Positions 17,137 to 25,347 of a DNA stretch of 64,000 nucleotides are shown in pieces (position 1 is the stretch's first letter; each line of letters opens with the position of its first letter). Location of the stretch: the NCBI RefSeq assembly GCF_047238345.1, contig NZ_JBDFMQ010000001.1, forward strand, positions 558,001 to 622,000. The letters run 5' to 3'. This DNA is from Shouchella sp047238345 (GTDB lineage Bacteria > Bacillota > Bacilli > Bacillales > Bacillaceae_D). Below the pieces are notes generated by a model. The model worked only from the letters and a program-made list of their open reading frames with translations, searched no databases and was not told the DNA's origin. Both the position numbers and the translations under genes were made by a program.

Positions 17137-18691
17137 AGAATTTGAGCAAATTCATCGGCTTAATCATGAAATATTCGTAGAAGAATTACAGCAGCATCAA
17201 CTTAAAAGTAATAGAAATAATAAACGTATTGACAAATTTCATGACGAGAACACCTACTATATTGCCATTTATGATAACAGAATTGTTGGCATGGTGTGCT
17301 TACGTGATCAACGTCCGTTTTCGCTTGAGGATCGCATTAATATAGATATTCACTCTCCTTACTCTTTTGATCGCCCATGTGAACTCCGACTTTTAGCTGT
17401 TAAAAAGGAGCATCGTAATGGAAAGGTGTTTCGTGGTCTGTGGACACTCTTAATGAGGGGATTTGAAAAGGGCCGTTATGATGTTGCATTTAGTTCTGGT
17501 GTCGTCCAAAATTTGGGACTTTACGAAAAAATTGGGTTTGAACGTTTCTCTGAGCCTGTTCAAAGTGGGAAAACAGATCTGCAACCAATTGTTGCGTGTA
17601 GGGAGAATTTTTTGAGATTTAAAGGGAATGTTGAGCCATTGGTGGATAAACAAGTCAATTTTTTACCAGGTCCTGTTCCGCTTACGAATCGACATAAAAC
17701 TTTTCTACAAGGCGACATTTACTCGCATCGGAGTGACTTATTCATTGAGACACATTTTTTTTGTCAGCAAGCTTTAAGAGAGCTGACAAATTCAGCGCAT
17801 GTAGAAATTTTAACTGGTACAGGGACACTAGCAAACGAGGCAATCGGTTATGAATTAAAGAAAATAGGCAGTAAGGGGCTTATTTTAGTAAATGGAGAAT
17901 TTGGAAGACGTCTTGTTCAAATTGCTACACGGTTAGCGCTAGATTTTTCAATACTTGAATTGAAAGATGGTTTCTCCTTTACTGGAGAGACGTTATCGTT
18001 TGTACGAGAAGAAGACATTGATTGGATTTGGGCCGTTCATCATGAGACATCAACTGGAATTATAACTGATCTAGACTTACTAAAATCATTTTCACTGAAA
18101 ATAGGTGCAAAACTTTGTTTAGACTGTGTAAGTTCAATCGGTTTAGTTCCGCTTAATTTTCAAGATATATACTTAGCATCAGGTGTCAGCGGAAAAGCCC
18201 TTGGTGGTTTGACTGGACTGTCCTTTGTTTTTTATCGTCAGCCAATTCAGGAACATCCTACAGTTAAGCCTCCCTTTTATCTTGACTTGTACCAGTATGA
18301 AAAACGGGTAGGCGTTCCATTTTCAAGTTCATCTATGTTGTATGATTCATTAAAATTTGTTTTGTCCATATCTGCTGAAAAAAGAGAAGGGCGAATTCTA
18401 GAAAACTATATTGTCTTGAGAGATGCGGCGTGGAAAGCTAATCTGAAAATCATTTCTCAGGAAGAGGGTGGCGTATTAACCATTGAATTAGATGAGGATT
18501 TAAATTCTAAGGTTATTGGTAGTGAAATGGTTGAGGCAGGTTTTAACGTTCATTACGTACAAGAGTATTTAGCAAGAAATCGATGGATTCAAATTGCCCC
18601 TTTCGGTCACTATGAAGTGGGAGATCTAAAGAAAGTTATTTGCTATCTCGCATTGCTTATTCGCTATAAAAAACAGGAGGTGTTGACATGA
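17102..18691 (+). CDS. GNAT-like acyltransferase fused to class V aminotransferase
   Basis: The 529-residue protein has two domains. Residues 1 to about 175 form a GNAT/autoinducer-synthase-like fold (HRLNHEIFVEEL, CELRLLAVKKEHRNGKVFRGLW, NLGLYEKIGFERF). Residues 186-525 are a class V PLP aminotransferase starting NFLPGPVPL, with ILTGTGTLANEA, VHHETSTGII, LDCVSSIGLVPL and probable Schiff-base lysine K365 in SGKALGG. The layout recalls 2-aminoethylphosphonate-pyruvate or serine-glyoxylate transaminases. GGAGGGGGAC precedes the ATG at 17102, 35 bases inside the previous gene; the upstream in-frame ATG at 17060 has no site. It would make an amino donor and perhaps acylate it for a glycan. The substrate is unknown; the fusion itself is directly visible. 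Confidence 0.75.
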   Translation: MNYLFKVANTNEEFEQIHRLNHEIFVEELQQHQLKSNRNNKRIDKFHDENTYYIAIYDNRIVGMVCLRDQRPFSLEDRINIDIHSPYSFDRPCELRLLAVKKEHRNGKVFRGLWTLLMRGFEKGRYDVAFSSGVVQNLGLYEKIGFERFSEPVQSGKTDLQPIVACRENFLRFKGNVEPLVDKQVNFLPGPVPLTNRHKTFLQGDIYSHRSDLFIETHFFCQQALRELTNSAHVEILTGTGTLANEAIGYELKKIGSKGLILVNGEFGRRLVQIATRLALDFSILELKDGFSFTGETLSFVREEDIDWIWAVHHETSTGIITDLDLLKSFSLKIGAKLCLDCVSSIGLVPLNFQDIYLASGVSGKALGGLTGLSFVFYRQPIQEHPTVKPPFYLDLYQYEKRVGVPFSSSSMLYDSLKFVLSISAEKREGRILENYIVLRDAAWKANLKIISQEEGGVLTIELDEDLNSKVIGSEMVEAGFNVHYVQEYLARNRWIQIAPFGHYEVGDLKKVICYLALLIRYKKQEVLT

Positions 18692-19452
18692 AAGTATTAC
18701 TTTTATGTGGAGGAAAAGGAACGAGGATGGGGGCTATAACAGAAGAGATTCCTAAACCACTTATACCAATTGAAAATGAGCCTATGGTATCCCATATTAT
18801 GAGAATTTATCAGCGATTTGGCTACAATGATTTTGTACTATTACTTGGCCATAAAGGCGAAAAAATTAAAGAATATTTTATGAACTATAATTGGAGGCAT
18901 TCAAGCTTTCAACTTAATATGAAAGAGGATGATGTTTACTTACTTGATGAAAAAGAGGATTGGAACATGACCTTTTTAGATACAGGAAGTGACAATATGA
19001 CGGGGAGTCGTGTGAAGCAAGCGCAATCGCTGGTAGGTAATGAACGTTTTATGCTCACTTACGGGGACGGGCTCTCTGATATTAATCTAGAGGAAGCCCT
19101 TGCTTTTCATGAAAACCAAGGAACGATTGCAACCGTCACAGGTGTAACAAAAAGAAGTCAGTTTGGGGTGCTTCAAACGGATCAAGACAATCTTGTTACC
19201 TCATTTACAGAAAAAGAAGTATCGAACGAATTGATAAGCGGCGGATTTTTTATTTTCGAACCAGAAATATTTGACTATATGACAGACAATCCAAATCTGG
19301 TGTTAGAAGAAGATGTTCTCCCTCAACTTGCACAAAAAGGAGAGCTCTCTGTTTACCGACACCATGGCTTTTGGAAAGCGGCTGACACAAAGAAAGATAT
19401 TCAAGAGCTAGAGAAAATGTTTAAGCAAAATCATGATGTGAATGTAGTTTAA
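18688..19452 (+). CDS. rfbF: glucose-1-phosphate cytidylyltransferase-like nucleotidyltransferase
   Basis: The 254-residue protein starts with the nucleotidyltransferase signature LLCGGKGTRMG and PKPLIPI, followed by HIMRIYQRFGYNDFVLLLGHKGEKIKEYFMNY, MTFLDTGSDNMTGSRVKQA, YGDGLSDINL and SGGFFIFEPEIFDYM. These match RfbF/DdhA, which makes CDP-glucose from CTP and glucose 1-phosphate. A related substrate cannot be excluded. AGGAGGTGTTGAC is the ribosome binding site and the start overlaps the previous stop (ATGA). It supplies the substrate for the dehydratase at the operon end. Confidence 0.85.
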   Translation: MKVLLLCGGKGTRMGAITEEIPKPLIPIENEPMVSHIMRIYQRFGYNDFVLLLGHKGEKIKEYFMNYNWRHSSFQLNMKEDDVYLLDEKEDWNMTFLDTGSDNMTGSRVKQAQSLVGNERFMLTYGDGLSDINLEEALAFHENQGTIATVTGVTKRSQFGVLQTDQDNLVTSFTEKEVSNELISGGFFIFEPEIFDYMTDNPNLVLEEDVLPQLAQKGELSVYRHHGFWKAADTKKDIQELEKMFKQNHDVNVV

Positions 19453-19477
19453 AAAAAGGTGATGAGGAGGATTACAA

Positions 19478-20497
19478 ATGAATAATCTTTTTTGCACAAT
19501 TATTTCAAAAACGCGTGTTTATCAATTCCTATCTTTATATAAGTCAATTCGATCAAATCATCCTCAAGCAACACTTTTCGTGTTGTGTATTGGACAAACA
19601 ACCTACCCTTTGCTACAAGAAGTTCTTAAGAATGACAAGCAGGTGGTACTTCATAAAGAAGAAGAAATTGAAGTGGCACATGTGAAGGCTATAAAAGATA
19701 CCCGGCCTTTTTTTGAATATTGTTGGACGTTAAAGTCGATATATGTTTATCAGGTCTTACAATGGAACCCAAGTGCCGACTTTGTCAGCCTTTGTGATTC
19801 GGATTTATATTTTTATGGAAATATAACTGAAGTTCTTTCAAAAGAACAACCGTTTGATGTACTGCTTACACCAGAAACAAGACATCCGGCATTTTTCTCG
19901 AAAGATGAGATCATTGAACTAGAAAAAACAGCAGGGACATATAATACAGGTTTTGTTGTCTTTAAGAACTCTGACGAAGGAAATAAAGTAGCAAATTGGT
20001 GGATGAACCAATGCATTAAAACTGTGAGTGTCTCCTTTAAAGATGGTGTGTTTGCGGATCAGAAATATGCTGACTCAATGAGTAATGTTTCCAATGGTGT
20101 AAAAGAAATCACGCAACATGGTGTAAATGTAGGGCCATGGAATGCTTATACGTATGATTTTGTAGTTGATAATAATAGGGTGAATATTCATTTCAATGAA
20201 AAAGTGGAAGAGTTAATTCTATATCATTTTCATGGGTTTCGAATGTTGGATGATAACCGCTATCGAACCTCATACTTAGAAGAAGATCTGTTAGGATATT
20301 TGCCTTCTGTTAAACCGCTTTATGAGAGTTATGTAGCATCAATAAAAGGAAGTTTGAAACAAATTCAAACAGTTGAACCAGGTTATGATGTTAACCAAAA
20401 AGATGGTGAAACAAATACAGATTTTGGGGACGAGTTACACAAATACGATTCGTTTAAATCTGATTTATCTACATCGGGGGGAGCAAAAAATGGATAA
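19478..20497 (+). CDS. glycosyltransferase, GT8-like (paralogue 2)
   Basis: The 339-residue protein is the same length as, and clearly homologous to, the first gene of the operon. It shows CTIISKTRVYQFLSLYKSIRS, a putative metal site in SLCDSDLYFY (D-S-D), GTYNTGFVVFKN, FADQKYADSM, HGVNVGPWN and YHFHGFRML. Paralogy suggests tandem duplication followed by specialisation: two different linkages in one glycan. GATGAGGAGG precedes the ATG. Its last 8 bases overlap the CDP-glucose dehydratase start. Donor and acceptor are unknown. Confidence 0.75.
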   Translation: MNNLFCTIISKTRVYQFLSLYKSIRSNHPQATLFVLCIGQTTYPLLQEVLKNDKQVVLHKEEEIEVAHVKAIKDTRPFFEYCWTLKSIYVYQVLQWNPSADFVSLCDSDLYFYGNITEVLSKEQPFDVLLTPETRHPAFFSKDEIIELEKTAGTYNTGFVVFKNSDEGNKVANWWMNQCIKTVSVSFKDGVFADQKYADSMSNVSNGVKEITQHGVNVGPWNAYTYDFVVDNNRVNIHFNEKVEELILYHFHGFRMLDDNRYRTSYLEEDLLGYLPSVKPLYESYVASIKGSLKQIQTVEPGYDVNQKDGETNTDFGDELHKYDSFKSDLSTSGGAKNG

Positions 20498-21575
20498 ATC
20501 GTTCTGGCAGGGAAAACGAGTGTTAATAACCGGTCATACAGGCTTTAAAGGTCGCTGGCTATGTGCGTGGTTAGGACGATTAGGTGCTCATGTTTATGGA
20601 TTAAGTGAAGCAAGTGGGGATCGAATGTTTGAACAGCAGCTTGAACAATCGTTTGGAATTCGGCAATTTATGACGGATATTCTTAATCCTGTTCAAGTTG
20701 AAGAAGTTGTAGACGAGGTCCAGCCTGAGATCATTTTTCATATGGCTGCGCAGCCAATTGTGAGTGAAGCGTATATCAAAGCTAGAGCAACAATTGAATT
20801 AAATATAATGGGAACGGTTAATCTGTTAGAAGCAGTGCGAAAGCAGAAAAAGAGCAATGTGCTAGCCATCATTAATGTGACTACTGATAAAGTTTATGAA
20901 AATAAGGAATGGGTTTGGGGGTATCGAGAAGGGGATGAACTTGGGGGCTCTGAGCCTTATTCGACAAGCAAAGCGTGCTCTGAACTTATTACATCAATGT
21001 ATGGTCAAGCATTTTTTCATATTAAATCAGGACGCCCTATTCCTATCGCAACGGCCAGAATTGGCAATGTCATTGGTGGAACCGACTGGTCCAAAGACCG
21101 TCTTTTACCTGATTGTATACGTGCTATACAAGAGGGAAACTCTTTGAAAGTGAGAAGTCGGTATGCGACAAGACCTTGGCAACATGCGCTAGAACCGTTA
21201 AGTGGGTACTTGCTCCTGGCACAGAAGTTAGTAGAAAAAGGACAGTCGTTTTCAGGTCCTTGGAACTTTGCAGTACCTGAGGAAAAATCAGTTGACTATG
21301 TTGTTGACGTAATTCAACGGGAATATCCTAATCGTTTAAACGTTGAATACGGTCAAGGAACATTTCATGAAGCGAATAATCTTAAAATTGATAGCTCTAA
21401 AGCAAGGCTTACATTAGGATGGGAACCTCGCTGGAATGTTGAGACCGCAATAAAGAAAACAGTATCGTTCTATTTACAGGATAATGGAGCGAATCGATTA
21501 GATTTAATGGAAGAACAAATTATGGAATACGAGCAGACTAGGGAGAGCTCAGAACCATTTCAAAAGATTAAGTAA
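20490..21575 (+). CDS. rfbG: CDP-glucose 4,6-dehydratase-like SDR enzyme
   Basis: The 361-residue extended SDR starts MDKSFWQGKRVLITGHTGFKGRW with the NAD-binding TGHTGFKG motif, followed by HMAAQPIVSEAY, INVTTDKVYEN (catalytic Thr-Asp-Lys), EPYSTSKACSE (Y-x-x-x-K), TARIGNVIGGTDWSKDRLLPD and RPWQHALEPLSGYL. These are characteristic of RfbG/DdhB, which forms CDP-4-keto-6-deoxyglucose. ATG at 20490 has GGGGGGAG behind it and overlaps the upstream stop. The next enzyme of the classic 3,6-dideoxyhexose route (RfbH/DdhC) is absent from the window. A perfect hairpin ends the operon. Confidence 0.85.
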   Translation: MDKSFWQGKRVLITGHTGFKGRWLCAWLGRLGAHVYGLSEASGDRMFEQQLEQSFGIRQFMTDILNPVQVEEVVDEVQPEIIFHMAAQPIVSEAYIKARATIELNIMGTVNLLEAVRKQKKSNVLAIINVTTDKVYENKEWVWGYREGDELGGSEPYSTSKACSELITSMYGQAFFHIKSGRPIPIATARIGNVIGGTDWSKDRLLPDCIRAIQEGNSLKVRSRYATRPWQHALEPLSGYLLLAQKLVEKGQSFSGPWNFAVPEEKSVDYVVDVIQREYPNRLNVEYGQGTFHEANNLKIDSSKARLTLGWEPRWNVETAIKKTVSFYLQDNGANRLDLMEEQIMEYEQTRESSEPFQKIK

Positions 21576-21582
21576 TGGGAGT

Positions 21583-21616
21583 CTTCATGAATGAATTCAT
21601 TCATGAAGATTTTTAT
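21583..21616 (+). terminator. terminator of the glycan operon
   Basis: CTTCATGAATG and CATTCATGAAG form a perfect 11-bp stem around AATT, followed by ATTTTTAT. Confidence 0.85.
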
Positions 21617-21929
21617 ATTATAAGAAAAAACGGCTATGTTTTTACCTATTTTCCCAACTTTTGTTATTTTTGTAGGGTGACTTATTTTGCTTATGTAGCA
21701 ATGTTTTATCATGTTAATTTGTAGTTTGAAAATAATTATCCTTATAAAAACGGCTACATGTGCTCTTATTTAAATACATTAGGCAACTAATAAGCATATG
21801 TTTAAGAGGGAAACTTAGCGGAATAACAGGGAATTTTCCCAACGCATAACAAGGGTAAAATAAAAGGGAAATGAGATTTATTTGCATAATGTTTATAGGA
21901 TTCCAGTAATGTAAAGAGGAGTAACGCAA
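21617..21929 (+). promoter_or_regulatory. regulatory region of the agr-like operon with repeated motif
   Basis: The 313-bp AT-rich region contains AAAAACGGCTA twice, at 21626-21636 and 21746-21756, exactly 120 bp apart, each followed by TG or CATG. ATTTTCCCAAC also occurs twice, near 21648 and 21831. AgrA-type (LytTR) regulators bind paired short direct repeats, so these are candidate sites. I do not see a firm -35/-10 pair. GAGGAGTAACGCAA precedes the first gene. Confidence 0.4.
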
Positions 21930-23201
21930 ATGCCTCATTTCACCACGTTTATTTTAACCATTGTTGAGACATGGTTCATTATGTTGATTGCACTACAGTT
22001 TATTCGATTAAAAGTTCAGAGGAATGAACGCATCTTTTTCATCATATCGTGTTCATTTTTAGCTGCGACGACGTTTATTTTACACGAAACTGATTTACAC
22101 GCGATTCGCTTAGTTGTATTTGCTTTTTTGTTAACGTGGACGATTGCGATTAAAAAAATGATTCCCATGTATTACGCATTAGTCGGAGTACTCTTTTCAA
22201 TTATTCTTGTGCTGTTTCTTGAAATGGTTATTTTTTCTATTCTTCCGGTTGATCAAGGAGACTTTTACAAAGCAGGGTTAGTAAGAAACTTGGCAATAAC
22301 GGCAAACATATTGTTAATGGCTGCTCTATTAATTATTTTTAGAAAAAAACAACTGTACTTTATTGATATTTTCTCATTTTCAAATGTTTTTAACGGTACT
22401 AAAAAACCAATCGCAACAATATCGAGTGTATTGAGTCTGTCTTTTTTATGTGCGATTTTCTTGTTTCTTCAAATTGGAAGCTACCAAGTAAATACATGGT
22501 ACATTACGTTTATCTTATTTTGCTTTTTTGTATTCTTATTTAAGTACTCCATCAATAAGCAAATAAAGGATATGGAGAGGGAAATGCAGCGCACACACGA
22601 GGAACATTTGAAAATTAATATCATGAATGAACGGAAAATCCGTCATGATTTTATTTTTCATTTAAATACAATATACGCAATGGCTGATCTCGGTCAGACA
22701 AAAAAATTAAAGGAGTATGTCGAAGAGTTAAGCTCAGAAGTGCGACTCGTCTATCGGAGTTTGCCATTAGAAGAAGTATCTTTATCAAATTTAATCATCA
22801 ATTTTGAGCAAATGATGAATCACGATGCCATTCAACTGCAAATCAAAATTGACGACACGCTCAAAGGCATGCCGCTCAAACCACATGAAATTACAAGTGT
22901 CTTTGCGAATTTATTAACAAATGCATATGAACATGTAAAAAGCCACCCTCATGTAAAACAAGAAGTAGAATTGCGCGTGTATGCATACGATTTTTCCTAT
23001 CGAATCGAAGTTACAAATGAAGTAGCCGAACTAAAAGTCATTGCCTATTTAGAAGAACCTTATCATCAAGATGCTTCAAAAGAAAGAGGATATGGATTAT
23101 TGAATGTCTTGCAAACCATTCACTCGTATAACGGGCAAGTCTTTCCTGAACTGAATGCAGACAATCAATTAACAATTGTTCTGATTATTCCTCGGAGGTG
23201 A
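21930..23201 (+). CDS. AgrC-like sensor histidine kinase
   Basis: The 423-residue protein has five to seven N-terminal membrane segments over about 210 residues, a coiled-coil linker (MEREMQRTHEEHLKINIMNER), the phospho-acceptor H239 in RKIRHDFIFHL, and a C-terminal GHKL ATPase domain (SVFANLLTNAYEHV, ERGYGLLNVLQTI). This is the AgrC/HPK10 layout, where the membrane part binds a cyclic peptide. The usual G2 box of the ATPase domain is short. It is the first gene of a C-B-D-A operon; its TGA overlaps an alternative GTG for the AgrB-like gene. It should phosphorylate the LytTR regulator at 23961. Confidence 0.85.
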   Translation: MPHFTTFILTIVETWFIMLIALQFIRLKVQRNERIFFIISCSFLAATTFILHETDLHAIRLVVFAFLLTWTIAIKKMIPMYYALVGVLFSIILVLFLEMVIFSILPVDQGDFYKAGLVRNLAITANILLMAALLIIFRKKQLYFIDIFSFSNVFNGTKKPIATISSVLSLSFLCAIFLFLQIGSYQVNTWYITFILFCFFVFLFKYSINKQIKDMEREMQRTHEEHLKINIMNERKIRHDFIFHLNTIYAMADLGQTKKLKEYVEELSSEVRLVYRSLPLEEVSLSNLIINFEQMMNHDAIQLQIKIDDTLKGMPLKPHEITSVFANLLTNAYEHVKSHPHVKQEVELRVYAYDFSYRIEVTNEVAELKVIAYLEEPYHQDASKERGYGLLNVLQTIHSYNGQVFPELNADNQLTIVLIIPRR

Positions 23202-23212
23202 ACAAGATCGGA

Positions 23213-23839
23213 ATGAATGTATTCTCTCCCCGTGATGTTAGCGTGTCTCTAGCGGCGTTAATCGCTGAACGTATTCCGGAGTATGCGCCTAAACAAGATG
23301 AAATACGTTATGGGTTAGAATGGACACTCGCAGTTATGTTTCAGATATCAGTGATTGTTCTTTTTTCACTCATTGTTAACCTGTTTATTGAAACAATGAT
23401 CTGTCTTTTTGTTGGTATTTTTCTACGTGCTATTGGTGGAGGCGCACACTTCGCAAGTTACATGAAATGTGCGATCTATAGTATTGGTGTGATCGTACTG
23501 ATTGTGTTAGCTCCTGTTTATTGGGTGACAATTAGTGAGCCAATTTTAATGGTTATAGCCTTGTTTTCCTTACTCGCATACGCTGTCTATGCGCCCGTCC
23601 TCCATAAAACAAAACATTTGTTTACAGATAAAAAGAAACGTTTGTTTAAATGGATGACTGTTGGATTTATTCTCGTGCTAATGGTTGTTACGTTTGTATT
23701 GGAGCTTTCTTCCCCAACGATTACGACAATTATTTGGTTATCAGTCTTTCTTCAAGCGGTATCACTCACCAAGCCTTTTCACTATTTCATTGCTTGGGTT
23801 GATGATAAAACAACAATAAGAAGGAGTGGAGCAGTATGA
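23213..23839 (+). CDS. AgrB-like autoinducer-processing membrane protease
   Basis: The 208-residue polytopic protein belongs to the accessory gene regulator B family. The catalytic pair is visible as H79 and C86 in RAIGGGAHFASYMKC, with the exact seven-residue spacing of the S. aureus pair H77/C84. AgrB cuts the C-terminal tail of the AgrD precursor and closes the ring. About five membrane spans follow. The start is uncertain: GTG at 23198 overlaps the previous stop but has no spaced site; the ATG at 23213 is preferred with GGAGG 14 bases upstream. TGA overlaps the ATG of the precursor gene, so the two are coupled. Confidence 0.9.
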   Translation: MNVFSPRDVSVSLAALIAERIPEYAPKQDEIRYGLEWTLAVMFQISVIVLFSLIVNLFIETMICLFVGIFLRAIGGGAHFASYMKCAIYSIGVIVLIVLAPVYWVTISEPILMVIALFSLLAYAVYAPVLHKTKHLFTDKKKRLFKWMTVGFILVLMVVTFVLELSSPTITTIIWLSVFLQAVSLTKPFHYFIAWVDDKTTIRRSGAV

Positions 23840-23958
23840 CGAATTTTATATTAAAAATGGTAGCGGTATTTGGTTTAGCGAGTTCTAAGGGGACGTTAGC
23901 TTCTGTTTATTTCTCTCATGAGCCGGAATTACCAGAGTCCTTAAAAGCAAAGGAGTAA
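23836..23958 (+). CDS. AgrD-like cyclic lactone autoinducer precursor, 40 residues
   Basis: The small gene lies between the AgrB-like and AgrA-like genes. The product has a hydrophobic amphipathic leader (MTNFILKMVAVFGLASS), a core and an acidic, Pro-containing tail. SVYFSHEPELPESL aligns with the S. aureus CDFIMDEVEVPKEL region, so the predicted ring is SVYFS, with Ser in place of the usual Cys. The peptide has no cysteine, so a lactone rather than a thiolactone is expected, as known for S. intermedius. AAGGAGTGGAGC precedes ATG and the ATG overlaps the agrB stop. The exact ring boundaries are inferred. Confidence 0.85.
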   Translation: MTNFILKMVAVFGLASSKGTLASVYFSHEPELPESLKAKE

Positions 23959-23960
23959 TT

Positions 23961-24689
23961 ATGAAACTTGCCAAGCCGTTAAACATAATTGTAGTAGACG
24001 ATGATCCCACGATGTTGCAATGGTATGAAGCTTTCTTCAACGATTCTAAACACCATTTAGTTGAATCGTTGGTTAACGGCCACGAGTTGTTTGATATTTT
24101 AAATGAGAACTGCGTTGATGCAGTTCTCTTAGATATTGAATTAGAAGAGACAACTGGTCTAAAGCTTGCAAGAAGCTTAGCGATCTATCAGATTGAAATT
24201 GTTTTCGTAACCGCTCACAACAAATATGCGATTGATGGATATGAACATTATCCATTTGATTTTTTACTAAAGCCGATTGATAAAGTAAGGCTAGCGCAGA
24301 CATTGGACAAGCTTGCTCATAAAAAGGGGACGGAAGGCTCAACACAAAAAATTGGATTCAAAGTGAAAGAAGGACTCCATTTCGTTGAAGTGAATGATAT
24401 TTTATTTATTGAAAAATACAATCGGAAGTTATTGATACACTTAGAAAAAAAAGATTCGATTCAGATTACTGAAAGCTTAAATAATATCGAGATGAAGCTA
24501 GAGAAATACGACTTTTACCGCATTCACAAATCGTATTTAATCCCATTAGCACGTGTTGAATCGCTTTCAAAAGATGATTTCATGAATTCCTTTAATCTTG
24601 TTTTACGGGGTACGGATACCACGTTGCAAGTCAGCAAACATAAAATAAATGAACTAAAAGGAAAATTTATGAAGTCGTTTGACATATAA
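23961..24689 (+). CDS. AgrA-like LytTR response regulator
   Basis: The 242-residue protein has an N-terminal receiver domain with the acidic pocket DDD at 13-15, phospho-acceptor D58 (VLLDIE), a T/S switch in VFVTAHN and K108 in FLLKPIDK. Residues 133-240 form a LytTR DNA-binding domain (FVEVNDILFIEKYNRK, YDFYRIHKSYLIP). It starts only 2 bases after the AgrD-like gene, behind AAAGGAG. It would be activated by the AgrC-like kinase and bind paired repeats upstream of the operon. The genes agrC-B-D-A complete a closed positive loop. Confidence 0.9.
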   Translation: MKLAKPLNIIVVDDDPTMLQWYEAFFNDSKHHLVESLVNGHELFDILNENCVDAVLLDIELEETTGLKLARSLAIYQIEIVFVTAHNKYAIDGYEHYPFDFLLKPIDKVRLAQTLDKLAHKKGTEGSTQKIGFKVKEGLHFVEVNDILFIEKYNRKLLIHLEKKDSIQITESLNNIEMKLEKYDFYRIHKSYLIPLARVESLSKDDFMNSFNLVLRGTDTTLQVSKHKINELKGKFMKSFDI

Positions 24690-24696
24690 GTGTGAA

Positions 24697-24725
24697 TTGT
24701 GAACTTTATGTCAATTTGCTACAAT
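24697..24725 (+). promoter_or_regulatory. sigma-A-type promoter
   Basis: TTGTGA (24697-24702), 17 bases, TACAAT (24720-24725). It would start the zinc-ribbon membrane protein gene independently of the agr operon. Confidence 0.6.
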
Positions 24726-24746
24726 AGACAGGAAGGGGGCAACGAA

Positions 24747-25049
24747 TTGAATTTACCAAGATGTTGGTCGTGTAACCATTCATTTTCGTACAAAGAAGCG
24801 TATGCTTGCTCGTTCGGTCGTTCAAAATGCCCAGCATGTAAAGAAAAGCAATACCAATCGAAAAATAGTTTTAGTACAATGGGAATACCCATTGTACTGA
24901 TCTTGTTGATTCCGCAGTTTGTCATTCAAGTGTTTACCTCATTATCATTTACGGCTCATGTTGGTGCTGTTTTCATCCTGTTCATTCCACTTACATTGGT
25001 GCTGCCGTTTTTTTATCAATTTACAAATGAAGACAGGAGATTTGATTAA
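24747..25049 (+). CDS. TIGR04104-like zinc-ribbon membrane protein
   Basis: From a TTG start at 24747 behind GGAAGGGGG, the 100-residue product begins with LPRCWSCNHSFSYKEAY and CPACKEKQYQ, a four-cysteine zinc ribbon typical of the Bacillus TIGR04104 group. Two membrane spans follow (IPIVLILLIPQFVIQVF, VGAVFILFIPLTLVLPFF). Such proteins are widespread and uncharacterised. It has its own promoter and a terminator, so it is separate from the agr operon. The start was chosen because the frame from 24699 has no site. Confidence 0.75.
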   Translation: MNLPRCWSCNHSFSYKEAYACSFGRSKCPACKEKQYQSKNSFSTMGIPIVLILLIPQFVIQVFTSLSFTAHVGAVFILFIPLTLVLPFFYQFTNEDRRFD

Positions 25050-25050
25050 G

Positions 25051-25081
25051 ACCGCTATGACATAGACGGTCGTCTTTTTTT
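25051..25081 (+). terminator. Rho-independent terminator
   Basis: ACCG-CTATG and CATAG-A-CGGT form a bulged stem at 25051-25070, followed by CGTCTTTTTTT. Confidence 0.65.
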
Positions 25082-25097
25082 GGGGAGGGTGATTGTC

Positions 25098-25334
25098 TTG
25101 AAATACATTGAATGTGGGGTTGGGAATCGCTGGTTGTTGCGGACTGAAGTTGAGCGTCTAGATGGAACGGAAATTGAGTACCGTGGGTGTCGGGGACCAA
25201 TTGTTTTTCAGTCCATATATATTAGACTCTGGTTTGGACGATCCGTTTACATTCTAGATCTTAGAGAAGGGTTTAAGAAGCAGTCGAAGAATCAGCCAAG
25301 ATTCAAGTGTGTTGTAGGGATCGTGAGTCAGTGA
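25098..25334 (+). CDS. DUF3977-like small protein
   Basis: The product, 78 residues from the TTG at 25098 (GGAGGG 8 bases upstream), reads KYIECGVGNRWLLRTEVE, then GCRGPIVFQSIYIRLWFGRSVYILD and KGF-like GFKKQSKNQPRFK. It fits the small DUF3977 family of Bacillaceae, of unknown function. It is soluble and basic at the C-terminus. Codon 1 could instead be the in-frame GTG further upstream. Monocistronic, convergent with phr. Confidence 0.6.
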   Translation: MKYIECGVGNRWLLRTEVERLDGTEIEYRGCRGPIVFQSIYIRLWFGRSVYILDLREGFKKQSKNQPRFKCVVGIVSQ

Positions 25335-25347
25335 GGGGAAGCGAATG

